64,000 bases of DNA from Paractinoplanes rishiriensis (GTDB taxonomy: Bacteria > Actinomycetota > Actinomycetes > Mycobacteriales > Micromonosporaceae). The stretch is from assembly GCF_016862375.1 (NCBI RefSeq), contig NZ_BOMV01000059.1, positions 124,001 to 188,000 on the forward strand. The letters run 5' to 3'. The first letter of the stretch is position 1, and the number at the start of each line of letters is the position of its first letter. The notes under the pieces are model-generated. The model was not told where the DNA came from, ran no database searches, and saw only the letters and a program-made list of their open reading frames with translations. The translations under genes and the position numbers were made by a program. This document shows positions 19,466-28,117 of this stretch, one piece after another.

Positions 19466-21682
19466 GTGTACAGCGTGCCCGACGAACTCACGCTGACCGT
19501 CACGCTGCGGCCGGCCGCCCTGGACGCCCGCCGCGGCATCGTCCGCCTGCATCCCGAGGTGATGGCCGCGCTGGCGATCAACCCCGGGGATCCGGTACGG
19601 CTGGCGGGGTCGCGTACCACCGCGGGAGTGGCCGCGCGCGCCGAGGCGGGTGCCAGCCGGGCCCTGCTGTACGCCGACGACCTGACCATCGGCAACCTCG
19701 GCATGCGCGACGGCGGCCAGGTCACGGTCGCGCCGCTGCCGGTGGTGGAGGCCCGCCGGGTGTCGCTCAGCGGCCCGCCCGAGATCGTCGCGGTGGTCTC
19801 GCCCGAGATGCTCCGGCTGGCGCTGCTGGGCAAGGTGATCAGTGCCGGCGACGACGTCTCACTGCTGCCGCAGGACGTGCTGCCGGACGCCGGGCACCGC
19901 ACCCTGGTCGAGGCGGCCCGGCGCAGCCTGGCCAACCGGGTCGGCTACGGCTGGACCAGCGCGCTGCTCACCGTGGTCACGGCCGAACCGGACGCCGCCC
20001 TGGTCACCATGGACACGGTGGTGGGCTGGGAGCACGGCCACCACACCTCGGGCGGCACCGCCACCACCCCGGCGGTGCGGGGCAGCGCGCCGGCCGCCAC
20101 CGATCCCGAGGTGCCGCCGCCCAGCGTGGACGACCTGCCCGGGCTCCGGTCCCAGGCCAAGGAGCTGGAGGAACTGCTCGATCTCGGCTTCCACCACGGC
20201 GAGGTGCTGGCCCGGCTGGGCACCAAGGTCTCTCTCGGCGTCCTCATCTCCGGCCCGTCCGGCTCGGGGAAGTCGGCCCTGGTCCGGGCGGTGGCGGCCC
20301 AGGTGGGTGCGCGGGTGCTGCCGGCCTGGGCGCCGGAACTGGCCGCGCTCACCAACAACGCGGCCGCCGAGCGGCTGCGCGCCCTAGCCCGGGACGCCCG
20401 GGAGCGCGGCCCGGCCGTGCTGCTGGTGTCCGACGTGGAGACGCTGGCCCCGCGCGACGAGCCGGGCCCGATCGCCACGGTGTTCCGCCAGGTGCTCCAG
20501 GAGACGGTCCGGGCCGGGGTGGCGGTGGTCTGCACCACCAGCCGGCCCGAGTCGGTCGACCCGTCGTTGCGCGCCCCCGACCTGCTCGCCGTGCAGCTGG
20601 CGGTGCCGCTGCCGGACGCGGCCATGCGCCGGGAACAGCTCGGCGTGCTGACCCGCGGCATGCCGCTGGCCGAGGACGTACGGCTGGACGAGGTCGCCGG
20701 GCGTACCCCCGGCTTTGTCGCGGCCGACCTCGGTGGCCTGGCCCGCGAGGCCGGCGTGCGGGCCGCGCTGCGGCAGAAGGAGGCCGAGTCGCCGACCGTG
20801 ACGATGGCCGACTTCGAGGCCGCGCTGGACGTGGTCCGGCCCACCTCGATGGCCGAGTCGACGCTCGAGGTGGCCGCCGTGACCCTGGACGACGTCGGCG
20901 ACCTCGCGGACGTCAAGCAGACGCTCACCGAGTCGGTGCTGTGGCCGCTGACCTATCCGGACACCTTCGCCCGGCTCGGCGTCTCGCCGCCGCGCGGTGT
21001 GCTGCTCTACGGCCCGCCCGGCTGCGGCAAGACCTACCTGGTCAAGGCGATCGCCGGGACCGGCAAGGCGAACGTGCTCTCGGTCAAGGGCGCCGAGTTG
21101 CTCAGCAAGTGGGTGGGCGACAGCGAGCGGGCGGTCCGCGAGCTGTTCCGCCGGGCCCGCGAGGCCGCGCCCACGCTGGTCTTCCTCGACGAGGTGGACG
21201 CGCTGGCGCCGACCCGCGGACAGGCCACCGACGGCGGCACCGCCGACCGGGTGGTGGCCGCCCTGCTCACCGAGCTGGACGGGGTGGAGGACCTGCGCAA
21301 AGTGGTGGTGATCGGGGCGACCAACCGGCCCGACCTGATCGACCCGGCGCTGCTGCGGCCGGGCCGGCTGGAACGGCTGGTCTACGTGCCGCCGCCGGAC
21401 GCCGAGGCGCGGGCCGCGATCCTGCGGGCGTCGTCCCGGCAGGTGCCGCTCGACCCGGCGGTCGACCTGGACAAGCTGGGCGCCGATCTGGACGGCTTTT
21501 CGGCGGCCGACTGCGCCGCGCTGATCCGGGAGTCGGCGCTGGCCGCGATGCGCAACTCGCTGGAGGCGTCGACAGTGACCGCGGCCAACGTGGCCACCGC
21601 GCGGGAGCGGGTGCGGGCCTCGCTCGACCCGGCTCAGGTCGCCTGGCTGGCCGGGTACGCCTCGGCACACCAGCCCGGCTGA
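19466..21682 (+). CDS. Cdc48-like tandem AAA+ ATPase
   Basis: A 738-residue protein with an N-terminal double-psi barrel-like domain (about 1-130) and two AAA modules. The first has Walker A GPSGSGKSA near 263 but its Walker B position reads LLVSDVETLAP, so the usual DE pair is replaced by SD. The second is canonical: GPPGCGKTYL near 516, LVFLDEVDAL near 571 and the GATNRPDLIDPALLRPGR arginine-finger region. This is the plan of the actinobacterial Cdc48-like protein (Cpa), reported as an interactor of the 20S proteasome in mycobacteria. GTG at 19466 or 19475 could start it. It is divergent from the hydrolase-ABC gene (79-base gap). Confidence 0.9.
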   Translation: MYSVPDELTLTVTLRPAALDARRGIVRLHPEVMAALAINPGDPVRLAGSRTTAGVAARAEAGASRALLYADDLTIGNLGMRDGGQVTVAPLPVVEARRVSLSGPPEIVAVVSPEMLRLALLGKVISAGDDVSLLPQDVLPDAGHRTLVEAARRSLANRVGYGWTSALLTVVTAEPDAALVTMDTVVGWEHGHHTSGGTATTPAVRGSAPAATDPEVPPPSVDDLPGLRSQAKELEELLDLGFHHGEVLARLGTKVSLGVLISGPSGSGKSALVRAVAAQVGARVLPAWAPELAALTNNAAAERLRALARDARERGPAVLLVSDVETLAPRDEPGPIATVFRQVLQETVRAGVAVVCTTSRPESVDPSLRAPDLLAVQLAVPLPDAAMRREQLGVLTRGMPLAEDVRLDEVAGRTPGFVAADLGGLAREAGVRAALRQKEAESPTVTMADFEAALDVVRPTSMAESTLEVAAVTLDDVGDLADVKQTLTESVLWPLTYPDTFARLGVSPPRGVLLYGPPGCGKTYLVKAIAGTGKANVLSVKGAELLSKWVGDSERAVRELFRRAREAAPTLVFLDEVDALAPTRGQATDGGTADRVVAALLTELDGVEDLRKVVVIGATNRPDLIDPALLRPGRLERLVYVPPPDAEARAAILRASSRQVPLDPAVDLDKLGADLDGFSAADCAALIRESALAAMRNSLEASTVTAANVATARERVRASLDPAQVAWLAGYASAHQPG

Positions 21683-21685
21683 GCC

Positions 21686-21994
21686 TCAGCGCCGCCGGGT
21701 GCGGGCCCGGGTGGCCCGCAGCCGGCGCAGCCGGCCCACCAGCACCGGGTCGTGCTCGACCGCGGCCGGCTTGTCGAGCAGCGCGTTGAGCACCTGGTAG
21801 TAGCGCGTCGAGGACAGGCCGAAGGCGTCCCGAATGGCCTGCTCCTTGGCGCCCGCGTGCTTCCACCAGCGCGCCTCGAACGCCAGGATCTCGCGGTCGC
21901 GGTCGGTGAGACCGTCGGCCGGCGGTGCCTCCTCTGCCGCCCGTGGCGCCGGGATCTGCTGCTGGTCTTCGGAATGATCGGCGGCGGGCTGCAT
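21686..21994 (-). CDS. DUF3263 helix-turn-helix protein
   Basis: A 102-residue protein with an N-terminal disordered stretch and a DUF3263 core: LTDRDREILAFEARWWKHAG, then AIRDAFGLSSTRYYQVLNALLD, which reads like a helix-turn-helix. The C-terminus is very basic (RATRARTRRR), consistent with DNA binding. The ATG at 21994 follows a GGGAG ribosome site 4 bases upstream. It converges on the Cdc48-like gene with only 3 bases between stops. Family function is unknown; these proteins are actinobacterial and probably regulate transcription. Confidence 0.82.
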   Translation of the reverse strand: MQPAADHSEDQQQIPAPRAAEEAPPADGLTDRDREILAFEARWWKHAGAKEQAIRDAFGLSSTRYYQVLNALLDKPAAVEHDPVLVGRLRRLRATRARTRRR

Positions 21995-22077
21995 GGTGCT
22001 CCCAAGACAAAAGGGCGGGGGGATCGACCGCAGCATATGTGGCCGACGCCCCCCGCGCAGGACGGGAGAACGCTACC

Positions 22078-23097
22078 TCACGTTATGTCCCGCTTACGCA
22101 TTGTCCACATAGCGGCACCCACAATGGCGACAAAGACGGCCGCCATGACGCCGCCGGCCATCTGCCAGGTGATCGTGAAGATGGGCGGCTGACAGCCGCC
22201 GAACGCGCTGAAGTCGCACGAGTTGTAGTCCTCGATCTTGTACTCCTTGTTCAGCCAGGCGATCACCCACACCGGGATCAGGTACGCGTCGGCGAACTTC
22301 ACCTTGGCCAGGTTGAGCACCGTGCCGAGACCGAACTGGAACACGATGATCACGCCGATCATCACGCCCAGCGCCATCGCGGTGTGCCGGCCCAGCGACG
22401 CCAGCCCGAATCCGAGCGCGGCCGCGACCAGGACCATGGCGAGCGCCCGCAACCCCATCAGCCCGATCGACTGCCAGGCGCCGCCGGTCATGCTCGCGGT
22501 GCTGCCGTGCAGCTTGGCCACCAGCACGAAGGCGCCGGTCCAGGCCGCCGCCAGGGCGACGAAGAAGCCGGCGAAGCTGACCAGCAGGGCGGCCAGCTTG
22601 GCGGTCAGCACCCGCAGCCGTTGCGGCCGCCAGAGCAGCAGGTTCATCATCCCGCCGCTGTTCCACTCGGCGCCCACGAAGGACGCGCCGACCACGAAGG
22701 CTAGCACCGCCACCAGCGCGCCCAGGGTGGTGACCATGTCCGGGAAGTTCTTCCGGAAGTCGAAAGTGGGCGGCATGAACCACTGCGGATCGATCTGGTC
22801 CTCGGGCGGCGGCTGGAGTTCCGCGCAGTTGGCCGGGAACTCGCTCGCCCGCGGGGTGCCCTGAACCGCCTCGCAGTCCTGCCGGGCCCGCTCCAGGTCG
22901 GCGAGGATCCGCTGATACTCGGCCCGCGCCTCGGCCTGGGCGGCGGCGATCTGCTCGGGACCGACCTTCTCGTTGCTGAGGAACACGCCGGCCAGCACGG
23001 CCGCGAGCGCGAGCAGCACGCCCAGCGTGAACAGCTTGGTGAACCGCCGCTTGACCAGCCGGCGCGTCTCGGCCTTGTAGAGGCTCACTGTCCCCAC
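22078..23097 (-). CDS. ABC exporter permease
   Basis: A 339-residue protein with a hydrophobic helix at about 20-41, a 110-residue polar external loop containing coiled-coil-like EQIAAAQAEARAEYQRILAD, and five or more C-terminal helices (including VTTLGALVAVLAFVVGASFV and AMALGVMIGVIIVFQFGLG). The layout is that of ABC-2 exporter subunits. Its start overlaps the end of the ATPase gene by 13 bases, so they are coupled. Cargo is unknown. The loop has paired cysteines (DCEAVQ and NCAEL) that could form a disulphide outside the cell. Confidence 0.87.
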   Translation of the reverse strand: MGTVSLYKAETRRLVKRRFTKLFTLGVLLALAAVLAGVFLSNEKVGPEQIAAAQAEARAEYQRILADLERARQDCEAVQGTPRASEFPANCAELQPPPEDQIDPQWFMPPTFDFRKNFPDMVTTLGALVAVLAFVVGASFVGAEWNSGGMMNLLLWRPQRLRVLTAKLAALLVSFAGFFVALAAAWTGAFVLVAKLHGSTASMTGGAWQSIGLMGLRALAMVLVAAALGFGLASLGRHTAMALGVMIGVIIVFQFGLGTVLNLAKVKFADAYLIPVWVIAWLNKEYKIEDYNSCDFSAFGGCQPPIFTITWQMAGGVMAAVFVAIVGAAMWTMRKRDIT

Positions 23098-24071
23098 CCG
23101 CCCGCGGCCGGCACCGGCGCGCTCTGGTCCACCTGACGGTTCTGGCCGTCGACCGGCGCGGTGCCGGTGAGCTCCAGGAACACGCTCTCCAGGTCGACCG
23201 CCACCGGGGTCAGTTCGGTGACGTAGACCTGCCGCTCGGCGAGGATCCGGGTGATCTGCGCCGGATTGCTGGCATTGCCGACCGTGAAGTGGTCGCGTTC
23301 GAGGGTGACCTGGGCGCCCGCGGCCCGGAGCAGTTCCGTCGCGGCGTACATGTCCACCCCGGGCTCGAGCCGCACCTTGACGGTGGTCGAGGCGTGCTGG
23401 GCGAGCACCGAGGACACCGAACCGGCAGCCACTCGGCGCCCGGCCGAGATGATCGTCACCGAGTCGCAGATCAGCTGAATCTCACCGAGGATGTGGCTGG
23501 AGAGCACCACGGTCATCCCGGACTCGGCCAGGTCGCGCATCAGCGTGCGCATCTCCCGGATGCCGCCCGGGTCCAAACCGTTCGCCGGCTCGTCGAGAAT
23601 CAGCAGCTTGGGCTCCTTGAGCAGGGCCGAGGCGACGGCGAGCCGCTGCTTCATACCGAGCGAGTACGTCTTGACCCGCTCCTTGGCCCGGTCGCGGAGC
23701 CCGACCAGTTCGAGCACCGCCATCACCCGCTCCGGCCGCACCCCGCCGGCGTCGGCCAGCAGCGACAGCGTGTCCCGGGCGGTGAAGTTGCCGAAGAACT
23801 GCGGGCTCTCCACGATCGCGCCGACCTGGCCGGCCACCTCCGGCAGGTGCCGGGGCACCTCCTGGCCGAGGATCGACATCCGGCCACCGTTCGGCTTGAT
23901 CAGGCCGAGCAGGGTACGCAGCGTGGTGGTCTTGCCCGAGCCGTTCGGCCCCAGGAAGCCGTGCACCTGCCCGGCCTCGACCACCATGTCGAAGCCGTCC
24001 AGGGCCCGGCGCACGCGCTTCCGGCTGCGGTACGTCTTCTGCAGCCCGGAGATCTCCAGTACGGCGCTCAT
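23085..24071 (-). CDS. ABC exporter ATP-binding protein
   Basis: A 328-residue ATPase with Walker A GPNGSGKTTT (about 40-49), signature YSLGMKQRLAVA, Walker B LLILDEPANGLDP and an H-loop SSHILGE. A C-terminal 100-residue extension holds an ACT-like fold and a proline/glycine tail. This belongs to the group of DRA/NatA-type exporters (lantibiotic or multidrug immunity like). It is the first gene of a two-gene operon with the permease (13-base overlap). The spacing to the DeoR gene is 44 bases on the same strand, so co-transcription with it is possible but not needed. Confidence 0.9.
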   Translation of the reverse strand: MSAVLEISGLQKTYRSRKRVRRALDGFDMVVEAGQVHGFLGPNGSGKTTTLRTLLGLIKPNGGRMSILGQEVPRHLPEVAGQVGAIVESPQFFGNFTARDTLSLLADAGGVRPERVMAVLELVGLRDRAKERVKTYSLGMKQRLAVASALLKEPKLLILDEPANGLDPGGIREMRTLMRDLAESGMTVVLSSHILGEIQLICDSVTIISAGRRVAAGSVSSVLAQHASTTVKVRLEPGVDMYAATELLRAAGAQVTLERDHFTVGNASNPAQITRILAERQVYVTELTPVAVDLESVFLELTGTAPVDGQNRQVDQSAPVPAAGGWGQ

Positions 24072-24115
24072 GACGGGAGACTTTAAACAGCCAGGTCAAC
24101 GCCGTCACGAACCGG

Positions 24116-24901
24116 TTACGCGCAGATCACCTGCACGCCGGCGTCGCGCACCGCGGCCAGCATCTCGGGCGCCGCGCCGGAGTCGGTCACCAGCGTCTCG
24201 ACCTTGGAGATCGGGCAGATCCGGGCGAACGCGTGCCCGCCCAGCTTGGACGAGTCGGCGATCACCACGACCCGCTTGGCCCGGGCCACCATCAGGCTGT
24301 TCATCGCGGCCTCGCCCTCGTGGTGGGCGGCCGCGCCGAGTTCCACGTCGAGAGCGTCCACGCCGAGCAGCACCACGTCGAGCGTGACCTCCTTCAGCAG
24401 CGCGCCGCCGAGCGGGCCGACCAGCTCGAAGGACTGCGGGCGGACCACGCCACCGGCCACCACGATCTTCATGCGCGAACGCACCAGCAGCTCGTTCGCG
24501 ATGTTCAGGGCGTTGGTGACGATGGTGAGCTGGGCCCCCTCGCCGCCGGAGTTGAGGTCGGGCCGCACCGCGAGGGCCCGGGCCACCTCGGTCATCGTGG
24601 TGCCGCCGTTGAGGCCGACCACCGTGCCGGGCGTGACCAGGCCGGCCGCGGCCTCGCCGATGCGCTGCTTCTCGGCCGAGTGTTTCGCGCTCTTGTAGCG
24701 CAGCGGCAGGTCGTAGGAGACGCCGTTGGCCACCGCGCCGCCGCGGGTGCGGGTGATCATCTGCTGCTGGGCGAGCTGGTCGAAGTCGCGCCGGATGGTG
24801 GCCTGGGAGACGTCCAGCCGGTCTGCCGCGTCCTCGACGCTGACCCGGCCGGTCTCCGTGAGTAACTCAAGTAGGGCATTCCACCGCGCGTACCGGTCCA
24901 C
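24116..24901 (-). CDS. DeoR-family transcriptional repressor
   Basis: A 261-residue sugar-sensing regulator. An N-terminal winged helix (about 5-55) contains VEDAADRLDVSQATIRRDFD, followed by the DeoR sensor domain with NGGTTMTEVARAL and the C-terminal IADSSKLGG motif that binds phosphosugars. I chose the GTG at 24901, which has a GGGAG site 6 bases away; the ATG at 24943 would add an unsupported tail. It is divergent from the GlcNAc operon with a 191-base gap, so it is the likely repressor of that operon, with an amino-sugar phosphate as inducer. This assignment rests on position only. Confidence 0.9.
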   Translation of the reverse strand: MDRYARWNALLELLTETGRVSVEDAADRLDVSQATIRRDFDQLAQQQMITRTRGGAVANGVSYDLPLRYKSAKHSAEKQRIGEAAAGLVTPGTVVGLNGGTTMTEVARALAVRPDLNSGGEGAQLTIVTNALNIANELLVRSRMKIVVAGGVVRPQSFELVGPLGGALLKEVTLDVVLLGVDALDVELGAAAHHEGEAAMNSLMVARAKRVVVIADSSKLGGHAFARICPISKVETLVTDSGAAPEMLAAVRDAGVQVICA

Positions 24902-24925
24902 CAACCACTCCCGATGCACGTTCCG

Positions 24926-24949
24926 TGATAAGTGTGTGCACATTATTGC
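24926..24949. promoter_or_regulatory. imperfect palindrome upstream of DeoR gene
   Basis: gataagtgtgtgcacattat with centre tgtgcaca is an AT-rich imperfect dyad in an otherwise GC-rich gap between the repressor and the GlcNAc operon. It is a possible autoregulatory operator. Weak evidence. Confidence 0.3.
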
Positions 24950-25003
24950 GCAAAAGCCCGGGAAGCAAACCTCGGCACTGCGCGGTCGGCGTGTGACGGT
25001 TGC

Positions 25004-25018
25004 ATCCACGTCGTGGAT
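25004..25018. promoter_or_regulatory. perfect 15-bp dyad upstream of GlcNAc operon
   Basis: atccacg-t-cgtggat has exact 7-base arms, 75 bases before the first gene of the operon and 103 bases from the DeoR start. It is a good candidate operator, but the regulator is not proven. Confidence 0.4.
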
Positions 25019-25092
25019 ATCCGCAGAATGGCGCTCGAAAGTGCCGAGAACCGAGCGGTTATGCGCAGCGGCACGGTTGCGAAGGGTGGCCC

Positions 25093-26016
25093 ATGACGCA
25101 CGTCAAGGCGGAGATCGCGAGCCAGCCCGACTGCTGGCGGCAGGCGGCCAAACTCTTCGACTCGCCGGGGCTGCCCGCACCGGGCGAGCGGGTTGCGGTG
25201 GCCGGTTGCGGCACGTCGTGGTTCATGGCGCAGGCGTACGCGGCCCTGCGCGAGCGGTCCGGTCAGGGCGAGACGGACGCGTTCCAGGCCTCCGAGTTCC
25301 CCCGCGGCCGCCGCTACGACCGGGTTGTCGCGATCACCCGTTCGGGCACCACCACCGAGATCCTCGACCTGCTCGACGGCCTCGACGGCGCCGTGCCCAC
25401 CACGGTGCTCACCGCCGACCCGGCGCAGCCCGCGGCGGCCCGCGCCCACCACGCCGTGGTGCTCGACTTCGCCGACGAGCAGGCCGTGGTGCAGACCCGC
25501 TTCGCCACCAGCACGCTCGCCGTGCTGCGCGCCCACCTGGGCGAGGACATCGACCCGATCGCGGCCGACGCCGAGGTCGCGGTGCGGCTGCCGCTGCCGG
25601 TGCACCCGGCGCTGGCGGAGCAGATCACCTTTCTGGGCCAGGGCTGGACCGTGGGCCTGGCGCACGAGGCCGCGCTGAAGTGCCGGGAGGCCGCCGCCTA
25701 CTGGGCCGAGTCGTACCCCGCCATGGACTACCGGCACGGCCCCATCTCGATCGCCCGGCCGCGCCGGGTGGTCTGGTCGTTCGGCGACATCCCGGCCGGC
25801 CTGGCCGACGACGTCGAGGCGGCCGGCGCGGCGTTCGTGCACAGCCGTTACCACGGCGGCTACGCGGCGCTGGGCAGTTGGTGCGGCGGCCGGGATCCGC
25901 TCGACCCGATGGCCGACCTGGTCGTCGCGCAGCGGGTGGCCGTGCTGTTGGCCACCAGCCAGGGTCTCGACCCGGACCACCCGCGCCACCTGAGCCGCTC
26001 GGTCGTTCTCACGTGA
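25093..26016 (+). CDS. SIS-domain aminosugar-phosphate isomerase/deaminase (NagB-II/AgaS type)
   Basis: A 307-residue protein with the two-SIS plan of the GlmS isomerase half but no glutaminase. It shows VAVAGCGTSWFMAQAY at about 34-49 and the phosphate loop ITRSGTTTEILDLL at about 81-94, then GQGWTVGLAHEAALKCREA and the AMDYRHGP motif of GlmS-like enzymes. In this operon it most likely deaminates and isomerises glucosamine-6-phosphate to fructose-6-phosphate, a role known for SIS-type NagB-II proteins; this is inference. ATG at 25093 was preferred to the upstream in-frame ATG. It overlaps the ROK kinase by the 4 bases GTGA. Confidence 0.88.
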   Translation: MTHVKAEIASQPDCWRQAAKLFDSPGLPAPGERVAVAGCGTSWFMAQAYAALRERSGQGETDAFQASEFPRGRRYDRVVAITRSGTTTEILDLLDGLDGAVPTTVLTADPAQPAAARAHHAVVLDFADEQAVVQTRFATSTLAVLRAHLGEDIDPIAADAEVAVRLPLPVHPALAEQITFLGQGWTVGLAHEAALKCREAAAYWAESYPAMDYRHGPISIARPRRVVWSFGDIPAGLADDVEAAGAAFVHSRYHGGYAALGSWCGGRDPLDPMADLVVAQRVAVLLATSQGLDPDHPRHLSRSVVLT

Positions 26017-26939
26017 CGCAGCCGGTCGTCGTCGCCCTGGACGTCGGCGGCACCGGGATGAAATGCGCGCTGGTCCGCCCGGACGGCACGGTCGAGCACG
26101 CGGAACGCCATCCCACCCTGGCCGAGCGCGGCTCGGAGGCAGTGATCGCGAACATCCTGGACGTGGCGGCCGCCCTGGCCGGCCGCGCCCGGGCGAACGG
26201 CCAGGACCCGGTGGCGGTCGGCGTCGCGGTGCCCGGCGTGGTGGACGAGCCGAACGGGGTTGCCGTCTGGTCCGCGAACATCGGTTTCCGCGACGTACCC
26301 CTGCGGAATTTGATCTTTGAACGCCTCGGCCTGCCCGCCGCGCTCGGCCACGATGTGCGCGTGGGAGGCATCGCCGAGGCCAGACTGGGCGCCGGACGAG
26401 GCAAACGGCACGTGCTGTTCGTGGCGATCGGCACCGGCATCGCGGCCGCCCTGGTGGTGGACGGCACCGGATTCGCCGGCGCGCACGGGGCCGCCGGCGA
26501 GGTGGGACACATCGTGGTCCGTCCCGGCGGCACACCCTGCGGGTGCGGCGCGCGCGGCTGCCTGGAGGCGGAGGCGTCGGCCAGAGCCATCGGACGGCGG
26601 TACGCGGAACTGACCGGCACCCCCGACGCGACCGCCTTCGACGTGGTGACCAGGCAGGCCGCGGGTGACGAGGTGGCGGCCGCGGTCTGGACCGACGCGG
26701 TCGGGGCACTGGCCGACGGCCTGATCACCTGCCAGGCCCTGTACGACGTGAACGTGCTGGTGCTGGGCGGTGGCCTGGCCGAGGCGGGCGACACGCTGCT
26801 GGGGCCGCTGCGGTCGAGGTTCGCCGAGCGGGTGACCTTCCACCGGGAGCCGGCGCTGGTCCGGGCCGAACTGGGCGACAACGCCGGCTGCCTGGGCGCG
26901 GCCCTGCTGGCCCTGGACCACCTGGAGCGGACCCGATGA
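26013..26939 (+). CDS. ROK-family sugar kinase, probable GlcNAc kinase
   Basis: A 308-residue kinase of the ROK family. It opens with an ATP motif VVALDVGGTGMKCALV (about 4-19) and has the catalytic ROK segment GEVGHIVV followed by the zinc cluster CGCGARGCLEAEAS. The length is normal. The GTG start sits inside the stop of the preceding SIS gene and the end overlaps nagA by ATGA, so all three genes are translationally coupled. Position between SIS and nagA makes GlcNAc or GlcN the most likely substrate. Kinase rather than regulator, because no helix-turn-helix precedes the ROK domain. Confidence 0.88.
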   Translation: MTQPVVVALDVGGTGMKCALVRPDGTVEHAERHPTLAERGSEAVIANILDVAAALAGRARANGQDPVAVGVAVPGVVDEPNGVAVWSANIGFRDVPLRNLIFERLGLPAALGHDVRVGGIAEARLGAGRGKRHVLFVAIGTGIAAALVVDGTGFAGAHGAAGEVGHIVVRPGGTPCGCGARGCLEAEASARAIGRRYAELTGTPDATAFDVVTRQAAGDEVAAAVWTDAVGALADGLITCQALYDVNVLVLGGGLAEAGDTLLGPLRSRFAERVTFHREPALVRAELGDNAGCLGAALLALDHLERTR

Positions 26940-28024
26940 CCCGGATCGGCGGCCGGATCGTGCGGCCGGGCGCGGTGGTGCCCGGCTACGTCGAGGTCGA
27001 CGGCGCCGCGATCGTCGAGGTGGTGGCGGACCCCACGGCCGGTGACGACGTGATCGTGCCCGGCTTCGTCGACATCCACTGCCACGGCGGCGGCGGCCAC
27101 ACGTTCACGACCGGCGACGCGGAGGCCGCGCGCGGGGCGGCCGCATTCCACCTGGCGCACGGCACCACCACGGTGCTGGCCAGCCTGGTGAGCGCACCGT
27201 TCGAGCTGATGCGGGACGCCACGGCGGCCTATCAGCCGCTGATCTCCGAGGGCGTGCTGGCCGGGGTGCACTATGAGGGCCCCTACCTGTCCGGCGCGCG
27301 CTGCGGCGCCCAGAATCCGGCCTACCTGCGCGACCCGTCGGTGGCGGAGTTGACGGCGCTGATCGCCCTGGGCGGCGTGCGCATGGTGACCATCGCCCCC
27401 GAACTGCCCGGCGCTCTGGAAGCCATCGCCCTGCTCCGGCGGCACGGGGTGGTCGCCGCCCTGGGTCACACCGATGCCACGTACGACCAAACCCGTCTGG
27501 CCCTGCAGGCCGGCGCCGGCGTCGGAACCCACCTCTTCAACGGCATGCGCCCACCGCACCACCGCGAGCCCGGCCCGGTGGTGGGCCTGCTCAGCTCAGC
27601 CGCAATCTGCGAACTGGTGGCCGACAACATCCACCTGCACCCCGGCATGCTGGCGTTCGCGGCGCACTCGGCCGGCCCCGGCCGAGCCGCACTGATCACC
27701 GACGCCATGGACGCCGCCGGGATGCCCGACGGCCGCTACGACCTGGGCGGCCAGGAGGTGATCGTGGCCGAGGGCGTGGCCCGGCTGTCCCGCAACGGCG
27801 CGATAGCCGGCAGCACCCTGACCATGGACGCGGCCCTGCGCAACGCGGTGGCCGCCGGCATTTCCCTCCCCGACGCCGCCGCGATGGCGGCAACAACACC
27901 GGCGCGGGCACTCGGCTTGGACGACCGGCTGGGCGCCCTGGAGGCGGGCCTGCGAGCCGACCTGGCCGTCCTGGACGCAAACCTGCAACTAAAACGGGTA
28001 ATGCGAGCCGGCACCTGGATCTAG
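26936..28024 (+). CDS. nagA: N-acetylglucosamine-6-phosphate deacetylase
   Basis: Zinc-dependent amidohydrolase that removes acetate from GlcNAc-6-P, giving GlcN-6-P. The 362-residue chain starts with a beta-domain, has the metal motif HCHGGGG (about 44-50), the conserved GHTDATYDQ region, and the catalytic Asp in ALITDAMDAAG. The substrate signature HLFNGMRPPHHREPG is typical of NagA. It is the last gene of the GlcNAc operon. No GlcNAc uptake system is adjacent; import must come from a PTS or ABC system elsewhere. Confidence 0.93.
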   Translation: MTRIGGRIVRPGAVVPGYVEVDGAAIVEVVADPTAGDDVIVPGFVDIHCHGGGGHTFTTGDAEAARGAAAFHLAHGTTTVLASLVSAPFELMRDATAAYQPLISEGVLAGVHYEGPYLSGARCGAQNPAYLRDPSVAELTALIALGGVRMVTIAPELPGALEAIALLRRHGVVAALGHTDATYDQTRLALQAGAGVGTHLFNGMRPPHHREPGPVVGLLSSAAICELVADNIHLHPGMLAFAAHSAGPGRAALITDAMDAAGMPDGRYDLGGQEVIVAEGVARLSRNGAIAGSTLTMDAALRNAVAAGISLPDAAAMAATTPARALGLDDRLGALEAGLRADLAVLDANLQLKRVMRAGTWI

Positions 28025-28117
28025 CACCGCCACCCCGCCACCTCAGCGCGTGCCACCCCGCCCGCCGTTGCCTGCCAATCTTGACGAGTTGCGGCGCGGC
28101 TGGTCGTGGGTGGCGGG

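Noticed and set aside
26013..26939. ROK repressor instead of sugar kinase
   Set aside because: No helix-turn-helix domain precedes the ROK fold, and the ATP motif and metal-site Glu are kept.
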